Assembly: GCF_018688235.1 (NCBI RefSeq)
Contig: NZ_CP061313.1
Location: forward strand, 913,130 to 977,129
Direction of reading: 5' to 3'
DNA length: 64,000 nucleotides
Source: Polynucleobacter sp. AP-Nino-20-G2
GTDB taxonomy: Bacteria; Pseudomonadota; Gammaproteobacteria; Burkholderiales; Burkholderiaceae
A model generated the notes under the pieces. It was not told the DNA's origin and made no database searches. It saw only the letters and a list, made by a program, of their open reading frames with translations. A program made the position numbers and the translations under genes. Below, piece after piece: positions 16,573-24,159 of this stretch. Position 1 is the stretch's first letter. Each line of letters starts with the position of its first letter.

Positions 16573-16730
16573 TTTGATTTACCCCCACAAAATGAGGCTA
16601 CAAAACCTACAAAAAACATTTCTGATTCAGGGGTGTATACGAAGTAGGGGGCTGCAAAACCTACAAAACCTATTTTTTGAAGTTTCGTAGGTTTCGTAGC
16701 GTCTAAAGTCAGGGGTTTATGCATTTTCAT
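16569..16730 (-). CDS. small element peptide with TKPTK and FVGF repeats
   Basis: The 53-residue frame, starting at ATG 16730 inside the end of the replication gene, reads MKMHKPLTLDATKPTK, then GFVGFAAP and later FFVGFVAS. It is a short, low-complexity sequence repeatedly seen next to integrative-element replication genes, as far as I recall. At DNA level the TKPTK part is the reverse complement of the FVGF parts, so the peptide may be a by-product of a structured RNA. Whether the peptide matters is unknown. Confidence 0.5.
   Translation of the reverse strand: MKMHKPLTLDATKPTKLQKIGFVGFAAPYFVYTPESEMFFVGFVASFCGGKSK
16596..16700 (-). other. alternative hairpins: one 5' arm, two 3' arms
   Basis: On the minus-strand RNA the 5' arm (16682-16700) can pair with 16651-16669 (16 Watson-Crick pairs, two G:U, one mismatch, 12-base loop) or with 16597-16614 (18 contiguous pairs, two G:U). 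The two 3' arms are near-identical direct repeats, so the foldings exclude each other. The second ends 24 bases before the next start. Confidence 0.65.
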
Positions 16731-19116
16731 CTCCGATATTTGGATTGATGAAATATTTATCGCTAGGCCTTCCACCAACTGAAGTAGGCGGTCCTCTTTC
16801 CACCCTCAGATAGCCATAGTCGACCAGTAGGGTCAAAGCCTTTCTGACTGCCTCAACATCATTTAGCCCGGTCCAATTCTTTTGCGCTATTTCTCTAGGG
16901 GTAAAGCCATCTACTAAAGCCTTGGCCTTGATTTTCTTAAGAACGACTCGAGCCCCCAATGTTTCGGGAGCTGTGGCGGATTGATAAATTTTTTCGGCAT
17001 GGCTTCTTAGATACTCACACCAGTCCAATGCTCTAGCCAGCTCAACCACGCCGACTATTTGATTTGAATATGGGGTATCAATCTGAGCAAAAACCAATGC
17101 AAGGGCAGGAATTAGCTTTCTGTATTTGCTTAAATGGCTTTCCATTGCGGGATGCAGGTCACCGCTTTTAAGTTCGTTATTAAATGGTATATACCATTCA
17201 AGAAATAGAGCCTGAGCATCTTCACTAAACCGCCATACCTTTGGTTTATCTCCATTAGACTCGAGTCCCGCAAGTCTTTCAAAGACTGGCCATGCCATTT
17301 CTTTAGCATCGACATTGGGTTCTTCGTCGACATACTTAAATTCACCATCAATATTTGGATAAACCATCAATCCAAAGCGTTGGAGCAGCCCATCATCACC
17401 TATCCCGCCCTGCATAGCACTGCGGATGTATTCCTCAAGTCTTGAGGGCTGAATCGTGCCAAAGAGGGATAAGCAGGTTCTAGGGATATGAATAGAGCCT
17501 CGCCCAATCCGATCTACCGTGAAGGGCTGATTGCCGTCATAAGCGGATAAATAAAAACTTCTCGCGCCTTCCTGACCCTGTTTCTCCATTGACTTAAATA
17601 GTCCGTAGAGTTCGTCCCTAAAACATAGGAAGCCCCACGAGTTCTCTGCCATCAATTCTTGTAGACTCTCTACCGTGGAATCATTAACGATATGTCGTTT
17701 AGCTATAGGCTTTGAAGGAATTTGGGTATCACTGATTAGCTTTTTCGCTTGAGCGACCTCTCCCTTGGATGCCAGCCTCTTTGCTTTGGCTGTGCTGTCT
17801 TTGAACATCAGCTCCATCAAACACTTTTCATGCTCCCAGTCAGCCATTCCGGCTTCATGGTTCTGCCTTTCATTTAAATCGAGCTTCCAGAGTGGATTTA
17901 AGACCTCTTTAACTGCGGGTGTTTTCATCACCCCGGCCCTGCCAACAGCACACCCCCAAAGGTTTGGGGTCACTTCCCACGAGTCTTTCTCCTTGGGTCT
18001 GATTACAGCTTTTGCGCCAATTAATGAGGATGCGCTCACAATAGCAGCTGCTGCGGCAAAATCAGGAGGGCATTGCATCCGATTGGATATGTCGTGCACC
18101 CAAGACCTCAAAGACTCAGGCAATAAGTCATATTCAAACCTCTTCACAGGCGGATCCTTTAAGAGTGGAATGGGTATTTTCCAACCCTCATGACTTAATA
18201 CAGATTTCTTTGGTAGGGTAGCACTATCAATGATGCTTTTGATAGTTTCGTGACCTCTCACTAAGGCCATATCGTTAAAGTCTGTTTGGCGCTCTAGCCT
18301 TGGCTCGTCAAATACAGGAAGAGCCAATAATCCATTAACAGCTAGGGCGGTTTCGGTAGCCTTCGTAATTCCAACATTGCCATTGGTCTTGTGGTCATCG
18401 TCGGCGCAAATAACCATCTTCGCCCTAGGAAATTTTTTTCTCATGTTTTGAGCTACAAGAAGTAGGTTGCCTGCGGTAAAAGCAATAACTACAGGGTGGT
18501 TTGTAGCCTCATAAATCGATGCTCCAGTCGCATACCCCTCACATATACAAAGAACACCATCATCGGCGGGTTTGCCGCCAATAGTAAAGTAAGCGCCTTT
18601 AACCTGACCTCCCGTATGAAATTTCTTGGAGCCATCGGCTTTTATGTGCTGCAAGGACTTGAGCTGTTTATTCTGATACATAGGAATGAGCAACTCATCG
18701 TCCGATATCCGAATATTGTGGGGCCGAATAGATTTTCTATCTAAATATGGATGAGCTTCAACTGACTCAACACTCGCCCATAATTGGGAAACCTCCTCTT
18801 GTGCTTGCAGCTGTTTTTCTGCTTTTGCTTTCTTGGAGGCAGCCTTAGCCAAGCCCATTTTTTGGCGGTAGATCTTCGTTTCCTCAGGAGAATAAGGTCT
18901 GCCAACATCTTCATACCATTTTGCTTGAAGGCCTTTACTCCAATCGCCATAAACACCAGCGCTTGGTTCGCCGTCAAAGAACACATACCATCCGTTTTTA
19001 TTACTTGGTTTGCCATCGGCTGAGAAGCGGTGAATCTGACCATCGGCAATGATTTCGGAAGGCGGGGTTAAGCCTGCTTGAGCGATTGCATTTTGAAATT
19101 GATAAATGGGGTTCAT
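16717..19116 (-). CDS. element replication protein: TOPRIM primase with DUF3987-like helicase part
   Basis: The 799-residue protein likely drives element replication. The N-terminus (about 1-70) has the P4-type primase opening WYVFFDGEPSAGVYGDW, with no zinc-finger cysteines. A TOPRIM core follows: E193 in CICEGYATGA and ADDD (238-241). The C-terminal half resembles DUF3987/YfjI proteins and has a Walker A GRAGVMKT (392-399). It is shared by satellites and integrative elements. The next small gene starts inside its last codons. Promoter or ribosome site upstream of ATG 19116 is not evident; it probably belongs to the transcript of the gene 49 bases upstream. Confidence 0.85.
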   Translation of the reverse strand: MNPIYQFQNAIAQAGLTPPSEIIADGQIHRFSADGKPSNKNGWYVFFDGEPSAGVYGDWSKGLQAKWYEDVGRPYSPEETKIYRQKMGLAKAASKKAKAEKQLQAQEEVSQLWASVESVEAHPYLDRKSIRPHNIRISDDELLIPMYQNKQLKSLQHIKADGSKKFHTGGQVKGAYFTIGGKPADDGVLCICEGYATGASIYEATNHPVVIAFTAGNLLLVAQNMRKKFPRAKMVICADDDHKTNGNVGITKATETALAVNGLLALPVFDEPRLERQTDFNDMALVRGHETIKSIIDSATLPKKSVLSHEGWKIPIPLLKDPPVKRFEYDLLPESLRSWVHDISNRMQCPPDFAAAAAIVSASSLIGAKAVIRPKEKDSWEVTPNLWGCAVGRAGVMKTPAVKEVLNPLWKLDLNERQNHEAGMADWEHEKCLMELMFKDSTAKAKRLASKGEVAQAKKLISDTQIPSKPIAKRHIVNDSTVESLQELMAENSWGFLCFRDELYGLFKSMEKQGQEGARSFYLSAYDGNQPFTVDRIGRGSIHIPRTCLSLFGTIQPSRLEEYIRSAMQGGIGDDGLLQRFGLMVYPNIDGEFKYVDEEPNVDAKEMAWPVFERLAGLESNGDKPKVWRFSEDAQALFLEWYIPFNNELKSGDLHPAMESHLSKYRKLIPALALVFAQIDTPYSNQIVGVVELARALDWCEYLRSHAEKIYQSATAPETLGARVVLKKIKAKALVDGFTPREIAQKNWTGLNDVEAVRKALTLLVDYGYLRVERGPPTSVGGRPSDKYFINPNIGDENA

Positions 19117-19165
19117 AAATTTGCCCCGCTCACTTGATTTGGATTTGGTTATTTATAGTGGCCAC

Positions 19166-19993
19166 TCAAAACTCCGTCCGAAGATGGGTTTTAAATTCTT
19201 TGGATAGTTCTAAAATTTCTGGAGTCAAGTTTATGAAGAAAGCATCCTCACTGCTCTCTGCTGAAGCGAGATCATGGCGCTCTGAAAACTTTCCTTTGCC
19301 TGGAATATATGCAGCATATTTTGCAAAACGAGATTCCCATGACCACGAAAAAAATAGCATAGGTGTCTGTGGGTATTGAACTGCGAGCGCGTCATAAACT
19401 GCTGTTGGCCAATTCCAAGGGGTTTGAAATTTAACGCATATTTCATCTTTATTGGAGCAAATTGTCTCCATTTCACGGGCATCCCACTTGGTGCCCCAGT
19501 TTTCCAGACGCCACTCATGCCAATCTTCCGCGCCGTATTTGCGTACATTTTTCATGCACCTCATCATAATTTTTGCCTGATTTGCAATGCTTTTTAGAAA
19601 TTGGTACTTTTTATTCCAAATGACTTCTTCGGCATTTACAGGGGTAAGTTCAGGTTCCTCTATGCCTAATGCCTTGATTAGTTCCGGATCTGTGGGGCTG
19701 GATAAATCAAACTGATATTTTTTATATAACCTCCCTTCTTCATCAATTTCAGGACGGGGAATATCAGCAAATTCTGATTTAATTAGTGAGTTAATATGCT
19801 CTTCGATTTTTTGAGAAGCTATGGCCTGGAATCCAATTAGGCCCTCTGGCATTGGGATAATGGAGTTAAATAGCCCTGAGTTATGCTCTTCATACCTTTC
19901 GCTGTGCTCAGCAGTCTCTAGTAGCAACTTAATTTTTTGAAAATCTTTACCAGTATTTTTGATGTAAATCATATTGAATACGTCATTAGACAT
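19166..19993 (-). CDS. Api92/YubB-like protein (DUF1281 type)
   Basis: The 275-residue protein has the family's plan: an N-terminal small ferredoxin-like part (NMIYIKNTG..., IIPMPEGL), a middle with WHEWRLENWGTKWDAREM and a C-terminal FQTPWNWPTAVYDALA plus FFSWSWESRFAKYAAYIPG. Proteins with NWGTKWD occur on phages and plasmids (Api92, YubB); their function is unknown. A ribosome site AGGAAG sits 7 bases before ATG. It probably forms one transcript with the replication gene downstream. Confidence 0.75.
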   Translation of the reverse strand: MSNDVFNMIYIKNTGKDFQKIKLLLETAEHSERYEEHNSGLFNSIIPMPEGLIGFQAIASQKIEEHINSLIKSEFADIPRPEIDEEGRLYKKYQFDLSSPTDPELIKALGIEEPELTPVNAEEVIWNKKYQFLKSIANQAKIMMRCMKNVRKYGAEDWHEWRLENWGTKWDAREMETICSNKDEICVKFQTPWNWPTAVYDALAVQYPQTPMLFFSWSWESRFAKYAAYIPGKGKFSERHDLASAESSEDAFFINLTPEILELSKEFKTHLRTEF

Positions 19994-20025
19994 ATTTACT
20001 TCCTTTTGTAAGATGGATGTGGGTG

Positions 20026-20268
20026 TTACAGATTGACTTGCTTGCGAGCCAGCTGTCTGGCAATTTCTATGACCTTAGCGTCATAGGCTGGCCGAATGCG
20101 GTACCAGCCACCGCGCACCTTGATAAGTACGCCGGCTTCAACCAGTAATTTCCGGTTTACGCGCTCAAACCAATCTAGAGCGTTACTGGAGCCAAATAGT
20201 TTTTTGCCTTCAGGGGTTTTGAGAAATTCAGATCGACTCTGAATATTCTTGAGTGAAATATCTTCCAT
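20026..20268 (-). CDS. small basic element protein, possible DNA-binding
   Basis: The 80-residue protein is basic with a central NRKLLVEAGVLIKVRGGWYRIRP motif that suggests a winged-helix-like beta-hairpin. It lacks a recognisable classic HTH. Position between integrase-side genes and the replication module is where small regulators or excision factors often sit; this is inference. A good ribosome site (AGGAAA) precedes ATG 20268. A gap of about 140 bases upstream could hold the promoter of this operon. Confidence 0.55.
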   Translation of the reverse strand: MEDISLKNIQSRSEFLKTPEGKKLFGSSNALDWFERVNRKLLVEAGVLIKVRGGWYRIRPAYDAKVIEIARQLARKQVNL

Positions 20269-20408
20269 TTTGAATTTCCTTTGTTACTAAGTGCTTTGTG
20301 TGGTCTGCAGGTCTAGCAGACGAGCCAGCAAATGTTGGCGTGAGGAAATTATGGAATTTAGAAGTGGCGATTAAAAGGTTTGAGGTTCAAATAAATAACA
20401 CCCTAAGC

Positions 20409-21152
20409 TTAGGGTTGTAGTTTTTTCCACACATTAATCCAGTTGTCTAAGGTTGATCTGTGAAGTGCTAGATGGGTACATCTAGCTTTCATCTTGTGAT
20501 GGAAGTGGCTAACATTTCTATACATTTTCTCGCCCCTACGCCAGGCCATATATTCATTAAATATGAATTCCTTTTCTATTGCTTGTGGGCTTTCAGCATG
20601 GCGTTTTCGTGCTCTTTGTGAAGCTTTTTCAGCCAAATCTTTTGATGCTTTTTCCTTAAATTCAGGCTCAAACGCCTTTTTTATTTCTGGGGTCTGAATA
20701 ATGTATCTGTAGGATTCATCATAGATAGAGTCGATGTAGCCAAAATATTTTGCTGCACCCAGACTGTAATGAAGTGATTGCTTATCGTTGCCTAATTTTC
20801 CAAAATAAATACAAAGAGCTGAATAGCTTGCAGCGCACTTAATCGCTGCCAATAGAGGGGATACAGGGGAATTCTTATGTGCCCATTCATCAATAAGTTT
20901 TAAGCGCTCCAACTCGAAACTAGATCGATTGCAGGCATCATCAAATCCTTTAATTTTTTGTTCGGTGAGCTTTATTTTTTTAGCTATTTTTAAAAACGAT
21001 AGGGTGCATTTTTTGATATCGAGTAACTGGTCTAATTTTGGATCAACTTTAGCTTGAGAAAAAGCAACTGTGTATTTAATTTTCACAGTTGCTGTATTCA
21101 AAAAATCCAAGATATAGGCGCTATAGATATTATTTATTTCTATAGGGTTCAT
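20409..21152 (-). CDS. hypothetical element protein
   Basis: I do not recognise this 247-residue protein. It is Lys-rich and helical with a Cys/Ala segment in the middle (LLAAIKCAASYSALCIYFG) and a strongly basic C-terminal third (KASQRARKRHAESPQ, ALHRSTLDNWINVWKK), which fits nucleic-acid binding. ATG 21152, eight bases after AGAGG, is preferred over an ATG two codons earlier, whose spacing is too short. AT-rich codon use is unlike the surrounding core genes. It follows the integrase in the same direction. Confidence 0.55.
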   Translation of the reverse strand: MNPIEINNIYSAYILDFLNTATVKIKYTVAFSQAKVDPKLDQLLDIKKCTLSFLKIAKKIKLTEQKIKGFDDACNRSSFELERLKLIDEWAHKNSPVSPLLAAIKCAASYSALCIYFGKLGNDKQSLHYSLGAAKYFGYIDSIYDESYRYIIQTPEIKKAFEPEFKEKASKDLAEKASQRARKRHAESPQAIEKEFIFNEYMAWRRGEKMYRNVSHFHHKMKARCTHLALHRSTLDNWINVWKKLQP

Positions 21153-21190
21153 ATACATAGCCTCTTAAAAAAGTGAAAATTAGCCAGACT

Positions 21191-22147
21191 TCACATGCGT
21201 TGAAAGGTCTTTTGAATTATCTCTTTTCGAGAGTCAATGCATAGATGGGAGTAACGCTTAGTCATAGCCAAAGATTTATGACCCATCGAATCAGCGATTG
21301 CTAATAGCGGCGCCCCTTGTTTAGCTAACCAACTCGCGTGAGTGTGACGCAGTGTGTGAAACACTACATTTGTGTTAGCTACATTTGCGTCTTGTAGTGC
21401 CGTGTTCCAAACTTTATTAAAGTTTGCGGGCTTGTAGGGATTAAGTCCGCCAAAGACCAATTCATCTTTACGCACTTTGGATTCAAAGCGCTTTAATTCC
21501 GCAACGACTTCGGGTATTAGCACTAAGACAAAGGGTTCACCATTTTTGGTGCGCGAGACAAAGGCTTCACCTTTTTCTAGGTCCACATCCTCCCATTTGA
21601 GGCCCATGAGGGCGCCTCTGCGCGCGCCCGTAGTGACGGCCATCATGACTAAGGCGGTGAGCTTATTCCAATGCGATATACGGCACATTTGGATTAAGCG
21701 CTCGTATTCATCAGGCTTGAGGTAGCGGGTGCGGGCGTTATCTTCCGGTAAGCGCTGCGTGTCATTGACCGGATTGCTCCATCCTTTCGGCATGAGGCGC
21801 TTTTTACGGGCCCAGGTAAGGGTGGCCTGTAATGTCGAGCGATAACGGTTTAAGGTCGAGTTTGAAAGGGGTTTATGGGTGGCAATGATCTCGCCACCAC
21901 GTCTGGTTCCGCCTTTATTCATGAGCTTGCCACGGGCCTTTAGGGCGTCTAGGCAGTCATCAACGTGGTCGGCGTCGATCTCGCAGGCATATAAATGCCC
22001 GATTTTCTCGACAAAAAAGTGTAAACGTTGGTGTTGGTAGGGGTCGCGGCCCGTAAAGCTGGCCATATAGGCATCAGCAAGGGCGCTGAGGGTGAACTGC
22101 TCGCCCCGGACCAGTGGGGCGTTTACTGCTATTTTTTGATGTTCCAT
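21191..22147 (-). CDS. tyrosine recombinase (integrase) of the tRNA-Asn element
   Basis: Catalyses insertion and excision at the 48-bp repeat. The 318-residue protein has the core-binding N-terminus and catalytic residues in order: Arg in TTGARRGALMGLKWED, HTLRHTHASWLA (His-x-x-Arg plus His) and the tyrosine in SLAMTKRYSHL. ATG 22147 has a GGAG ribosome site nine bases upstream; a longer frame from 22216 would enter the attachment site. The gene begins 75 bases after the tRNA end in the same direction with no good terminator between, so tRNA read-through may drive it. Confidence 0.95.
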   Translation of the reverse strand: MEHQKIAVNAPLVRGEQFTLSALADAYMASFTGRDPYQHQRLHFFVEKIGHLYACEIDADHVDDCLDALKARGKLMNKGGTRRGGEIIATHKPLSNSTLNRYRSTLQATLTWARKKRLMPKGWSNPVNDTQRLPEDNARTRYLKPDEYERLIQMCRISHWNKLTALVMMAVTTGARRGALMGLKWEDVDLEKGEAFVSRTKNGEPFVLVLIPEVVAELKRFESKVRKDELVFGGLNPYKPANFNKVWNTALQDANVANTNVVFHTLRHTHASWLAKQGAPLLAIADSMGHKSLAMTKRYSHLCIDSRKEIIQKTFQRM

Positions 22148-22218
22148 GTTTGGTTCTCCAGTAAAGAGCAACAGACAGTTGCAAATTAAAGTCAACGCTA
22201 AACACAGACCACACAAGC

Positions 22219-22266
22219 ATTTGGCTCCTCGACCTGGGCTCGAACCAGGGACCTACGGATTAACAG
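22219..22266. repeat. right attachment repeat (attR), inside intact tRNA-Asn
   Basis: Identical 48 bases to 10675-10722. This copy supplies the 3' part of the working tRNA, so the element brought a replacement tRNA end with it. Confidence 0.93.
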
Positions 22267-22297
22267 TCCGGCGCTCTACCGACTGAGCTATCGAGGA
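22222..22297 (-). tRNA. tRNA-Asn (GTT)
   Basis: A 76-base gene with encoded CCA. Acceptor arms TCCTCGA and TCGAGGA pair fully, the discriminator is G, the T-loop TTCGAGC is standard and the anticodon in CTGTTAATC is GTT. It is the integration site of the element and was rebuilt by it. Confidence 0.97.
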
Positions 22298-22307
22298 ATA
22301 AGCCGAT

Positions 22308-22337
22308 ATTATAGCAAGATGAAACCAACTACTCCAA
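22308..22337 (-). promoter_or_regulatory. promoter of tRNA-Asn
   Basis: On the minus strand, TTGGAG (22332-22337) and a consensus TATAAT (22308-22313) are separated by 18 bp and stand 10 bp before the tRNA 5' end. The promoter overlaps the start codon of the divergent thiD gene. Confidence 0.6.
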
Positions 22338-23203
22338 CTTCTGTGCAGATTCCCAAAGTATTGACCATTGCTGGGTCCGATAGTGGCGGCGGGGCGGGGC
22401 TCCAGGCCGATCTGAAGGTCATCACAGCCCTTGGTGGATATGGGATGACAGTCGTTACAGCCATCACAGCCCAGAATACTTTGGGCGTCATGCGTATTCA
22501 GGATGTCGATCTGGATGTGGTCGAAGCCCAGATTGATGCCGTCTTTGTTGATATCGGGGTAGATATTGTCAAAATTGGGATGTTGGCCAGCCCGGAAATC
22601 GTTCGCAGCGTCGCCTCCGCCCTTAAGCGCCATGGAGCAAGGCGAGTTGTTTTGGATCCTGTTTTAAGAGCCACTTCAGGTGCCAGTCTTGGTGGTGACG
22701 ATACTGCCCAAGCCATGATTGCTGAGTTATTTCCAATGTCTAGCTTGATCACGCCCAACCTAGAAGAGGCCTCATTGTTATTAGGTCGAGATATTGCTCG
22801 TCTAGATGACTTCAAACAAGCGGCCGAAGAGTTGCTCGATATGGGGCCACAGGCCGTGCTGATTAAAGGTGGCCATTTAGATAGCACTCATACTCAGCTG
22901 ACTGATTTCTTGATGTGGCGCACGATGGAAGATGGTCTCGAAGTAGTTCAGTCAAAAGAATTCAAGCACTACCGCGTTAATACGGCCAATACCCACGGCA
23001 CAGGTTGCTCTTTAGCATCTGCGATTGCTACCTATTTAGCTGATGGTCATGATCTGCCGCACGCAGTTGCTAAGGCGATTGCTTATGTAGAGGCGGGACT
23101 GGAGGCCGGATGTTTTTTAAGTATTGGCGAGGGTCCAGGGCCCTTGTGGCATATGCATGATTTTTATCCAACCGCACTGCCAGAAGAAGAGGGCAAATAC
23201 TGA
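22319..23203 (+). CDS. thiD: hydroxymethylpyrimidine/phosphomethylpyrimidine kinase
   Basis: Phosphorylates HMP and HMP-P in thiamine synthesis. The ribokinase-fold start TIAGSDSGGGAGLQADLK is the ThiD signature, and the C-terminal NTHGTGCSLASAIA holds the anion-hole/catalytic region. Length 294 is slightly longer than E. coli ThiD (266), with a GPGPLWHMHDFYP tail. ATG 22319 is only 21 bases from the divergent tRNA start. It converges on the thiC-thiE operon, completing the pathway. Confidence 0.95.
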   Translation: MKPTTPTSVQIPKVLTIAGSDSGGGAGLQADLKVITALGGYGMTVVTAITAQNTLGVMRIQDVDLDVVEAQIDAVFVDIGVDIVKIGMLASPEIVRSVASALKRHGARRVVLDPVLRATSGASLGGDDTAQAMIAELFPMSSLITPNLEEASLLLGRDIARLDDFKQAAEELLDMGPQAVLIKGGHLDSTHTQLTDFLMWRTMEDGLEVVQSKEFKHYRVNTANTHGTGCSLASAIATYLADGHDLPHAVAKAIAYVEAGLEAGCFLSIGEGPGPLWHMHDFYPTALPEEEGKY

Positions 23204-23222
23204 GTTCGCCCTTGAGCGAACT
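23203..23222. terminator. convergent terminator between thiD and thiE
   Basis: AGTTCGC and GCGAACT form a 7-bp stem with a six-base loop that overlaps both stop codons, followed by TAAGTTTT on the plus side. Confidence 0.55.
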
Positions 23223-24148
23223 TAAGTTTTCATTAACTCTTGAAGGCGCTTGACTGCAGCCTTCGGGTCAGATGCCCCATTAATTGCTCTGACTACCGCC
23301 ACAGATCCAACGCCACTCTGTGCCACCGCATGAATACTGCTCTCATCGATCCCGCCAATGGCAACTAAGGGGTAGTGACTCATCAGCTTGGCGTATTTGT
23401 ATAGGCGACCTAAACCTTGAGGTGCAGTAGGCATCTTTTTGAGATTGGTGGGGAATACCGCACCCATGGCGATATAGCTTGGGCAGAATCGATCTGCATA
23501 GACCATTTCAGAATAACCGTGCGTGCTTAAACCTAAGCGCAGACCGGCTGATCTGATAGCGTCTAAATCAGCTAACTCTAAATCTTCCTGCCCAAGGTGA
23601 ACGCCATAGGCTCCGGCCTCAATGGCTTCCTCCCAAAAATCATTAATGAAGAGCAGGGTTTTACTGCCCTTAACGGCCTCAACAGATTGCGTAATCTGTT
23701 TCTTGAGAAGTTTTTTGTCATCAGATTTAAAGCGCAATTGCACGGTCGGAACTTCGGCTTCAACCATGCGCTTTACCCATTCCGCATCCGGCATAACTGC
23801 ATACAAGCCCAAACGTTTCGGGCACTCCGCAAAGGCATTGGGATTCATATTGCGCGTCCAGGGAAGCAGATCAAAGTGCTCCGGTCTCGAAGGCCACTTG
23901 AAAGGATTAAAGCCGCCATCTTGGTGAACCATGCGCGACCAAGCTTTACCTAAAGTCTTAGCATCGGACTCGATAAAACCCATGGAAATCGCAGCAACCA
24001 TACCCGCCAGTTCATAGTGGTCGGCAGCATGCTCATTATCAATTTTTGGCGGAGGCGATTCCAGGCTAAATTTGGGAATAGGTATGCACAAATCATCCTT
24101 AATATGTGCGGCAACAATTTGGTCGGCAAGGTCCCGTACTAGGCTCAT
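23222..24148 (-). CDS. thiE: thiamine-phosphate synthase with N-terminal extension
   Basis: Joins HMP-PP and the thiazole phosphate. The TIM-barrel ThiE part begins near residue 111 (KRLGLYAVMPD) and shows VQLRFK, FINDFWEEA, GVHLGQEDL, MGAVFPT and VAIGGID, the usual substrate and phosphate-binding stations. The first 110 residues are extra compared with the roughly 210-residue enzyme; they are helical with Trp/Pro motifs (QDGGFNPFKWPSRPEH) and of unknown role. It is the last gene of the thiC operon, starting 11 bases after thiG. Confidence 0.88.
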   Translation of the reverse strand: MSLVRDLADQIVAAHIKDDLCIPIPKFSLESPPPKIDNEHAADHYELAGMVAAISMGFIESDAKTLGKAWSRMVHQDGGFNPFKWPSRPEHFDLLPWTRNMNPNAFAECPKRLGLYAVMPDAEWVKRMVEAEVPTVQLRFKSDDKKLLKKQITQSVEAVKGSKTLLFINDFWEEAIEAGAYGVHLGQEDLELADLDAIRSAGLRLGLSTHGYSEMVYADRFCPSYIAMGAVFPTNLKKMPTAPQGLGRLYKYAKLMSHYPLVAIGGIDESSIHAVAQSGVGSVAVVRAINGASDPKAAVKRLQELMKT

Positions 24149-24159
24149 GACTATCGTAC

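Larger units (their letters stand above)
10675..22266. mobile_element. integrative element in tRNA-Asn with McrBC cargo
   Basis: The 11.5-kb unit is bounded by exact 48-bp repeats. It has a tyrosine integrase immediately inside the end with the whole tRNA, a TOPRIM/Walker-A replication protein, an Api92-like protein and small element genes on the minus strand, and mcrBC plus an IS30 element on the plus strand. No structural phage genes, relaxase or conjugation genes are visible, so it resembles a satellite-like or mobilisable island with a replication module rather than a full prophage or ICE. Confidence 0.9.

Noticed and set aside
17765..18193. 142-codon plus-strand frame opposite the replication gene
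   Set aside because: It lies wholly antisense to conserved primase/helicase coding sequence and shows no motif.
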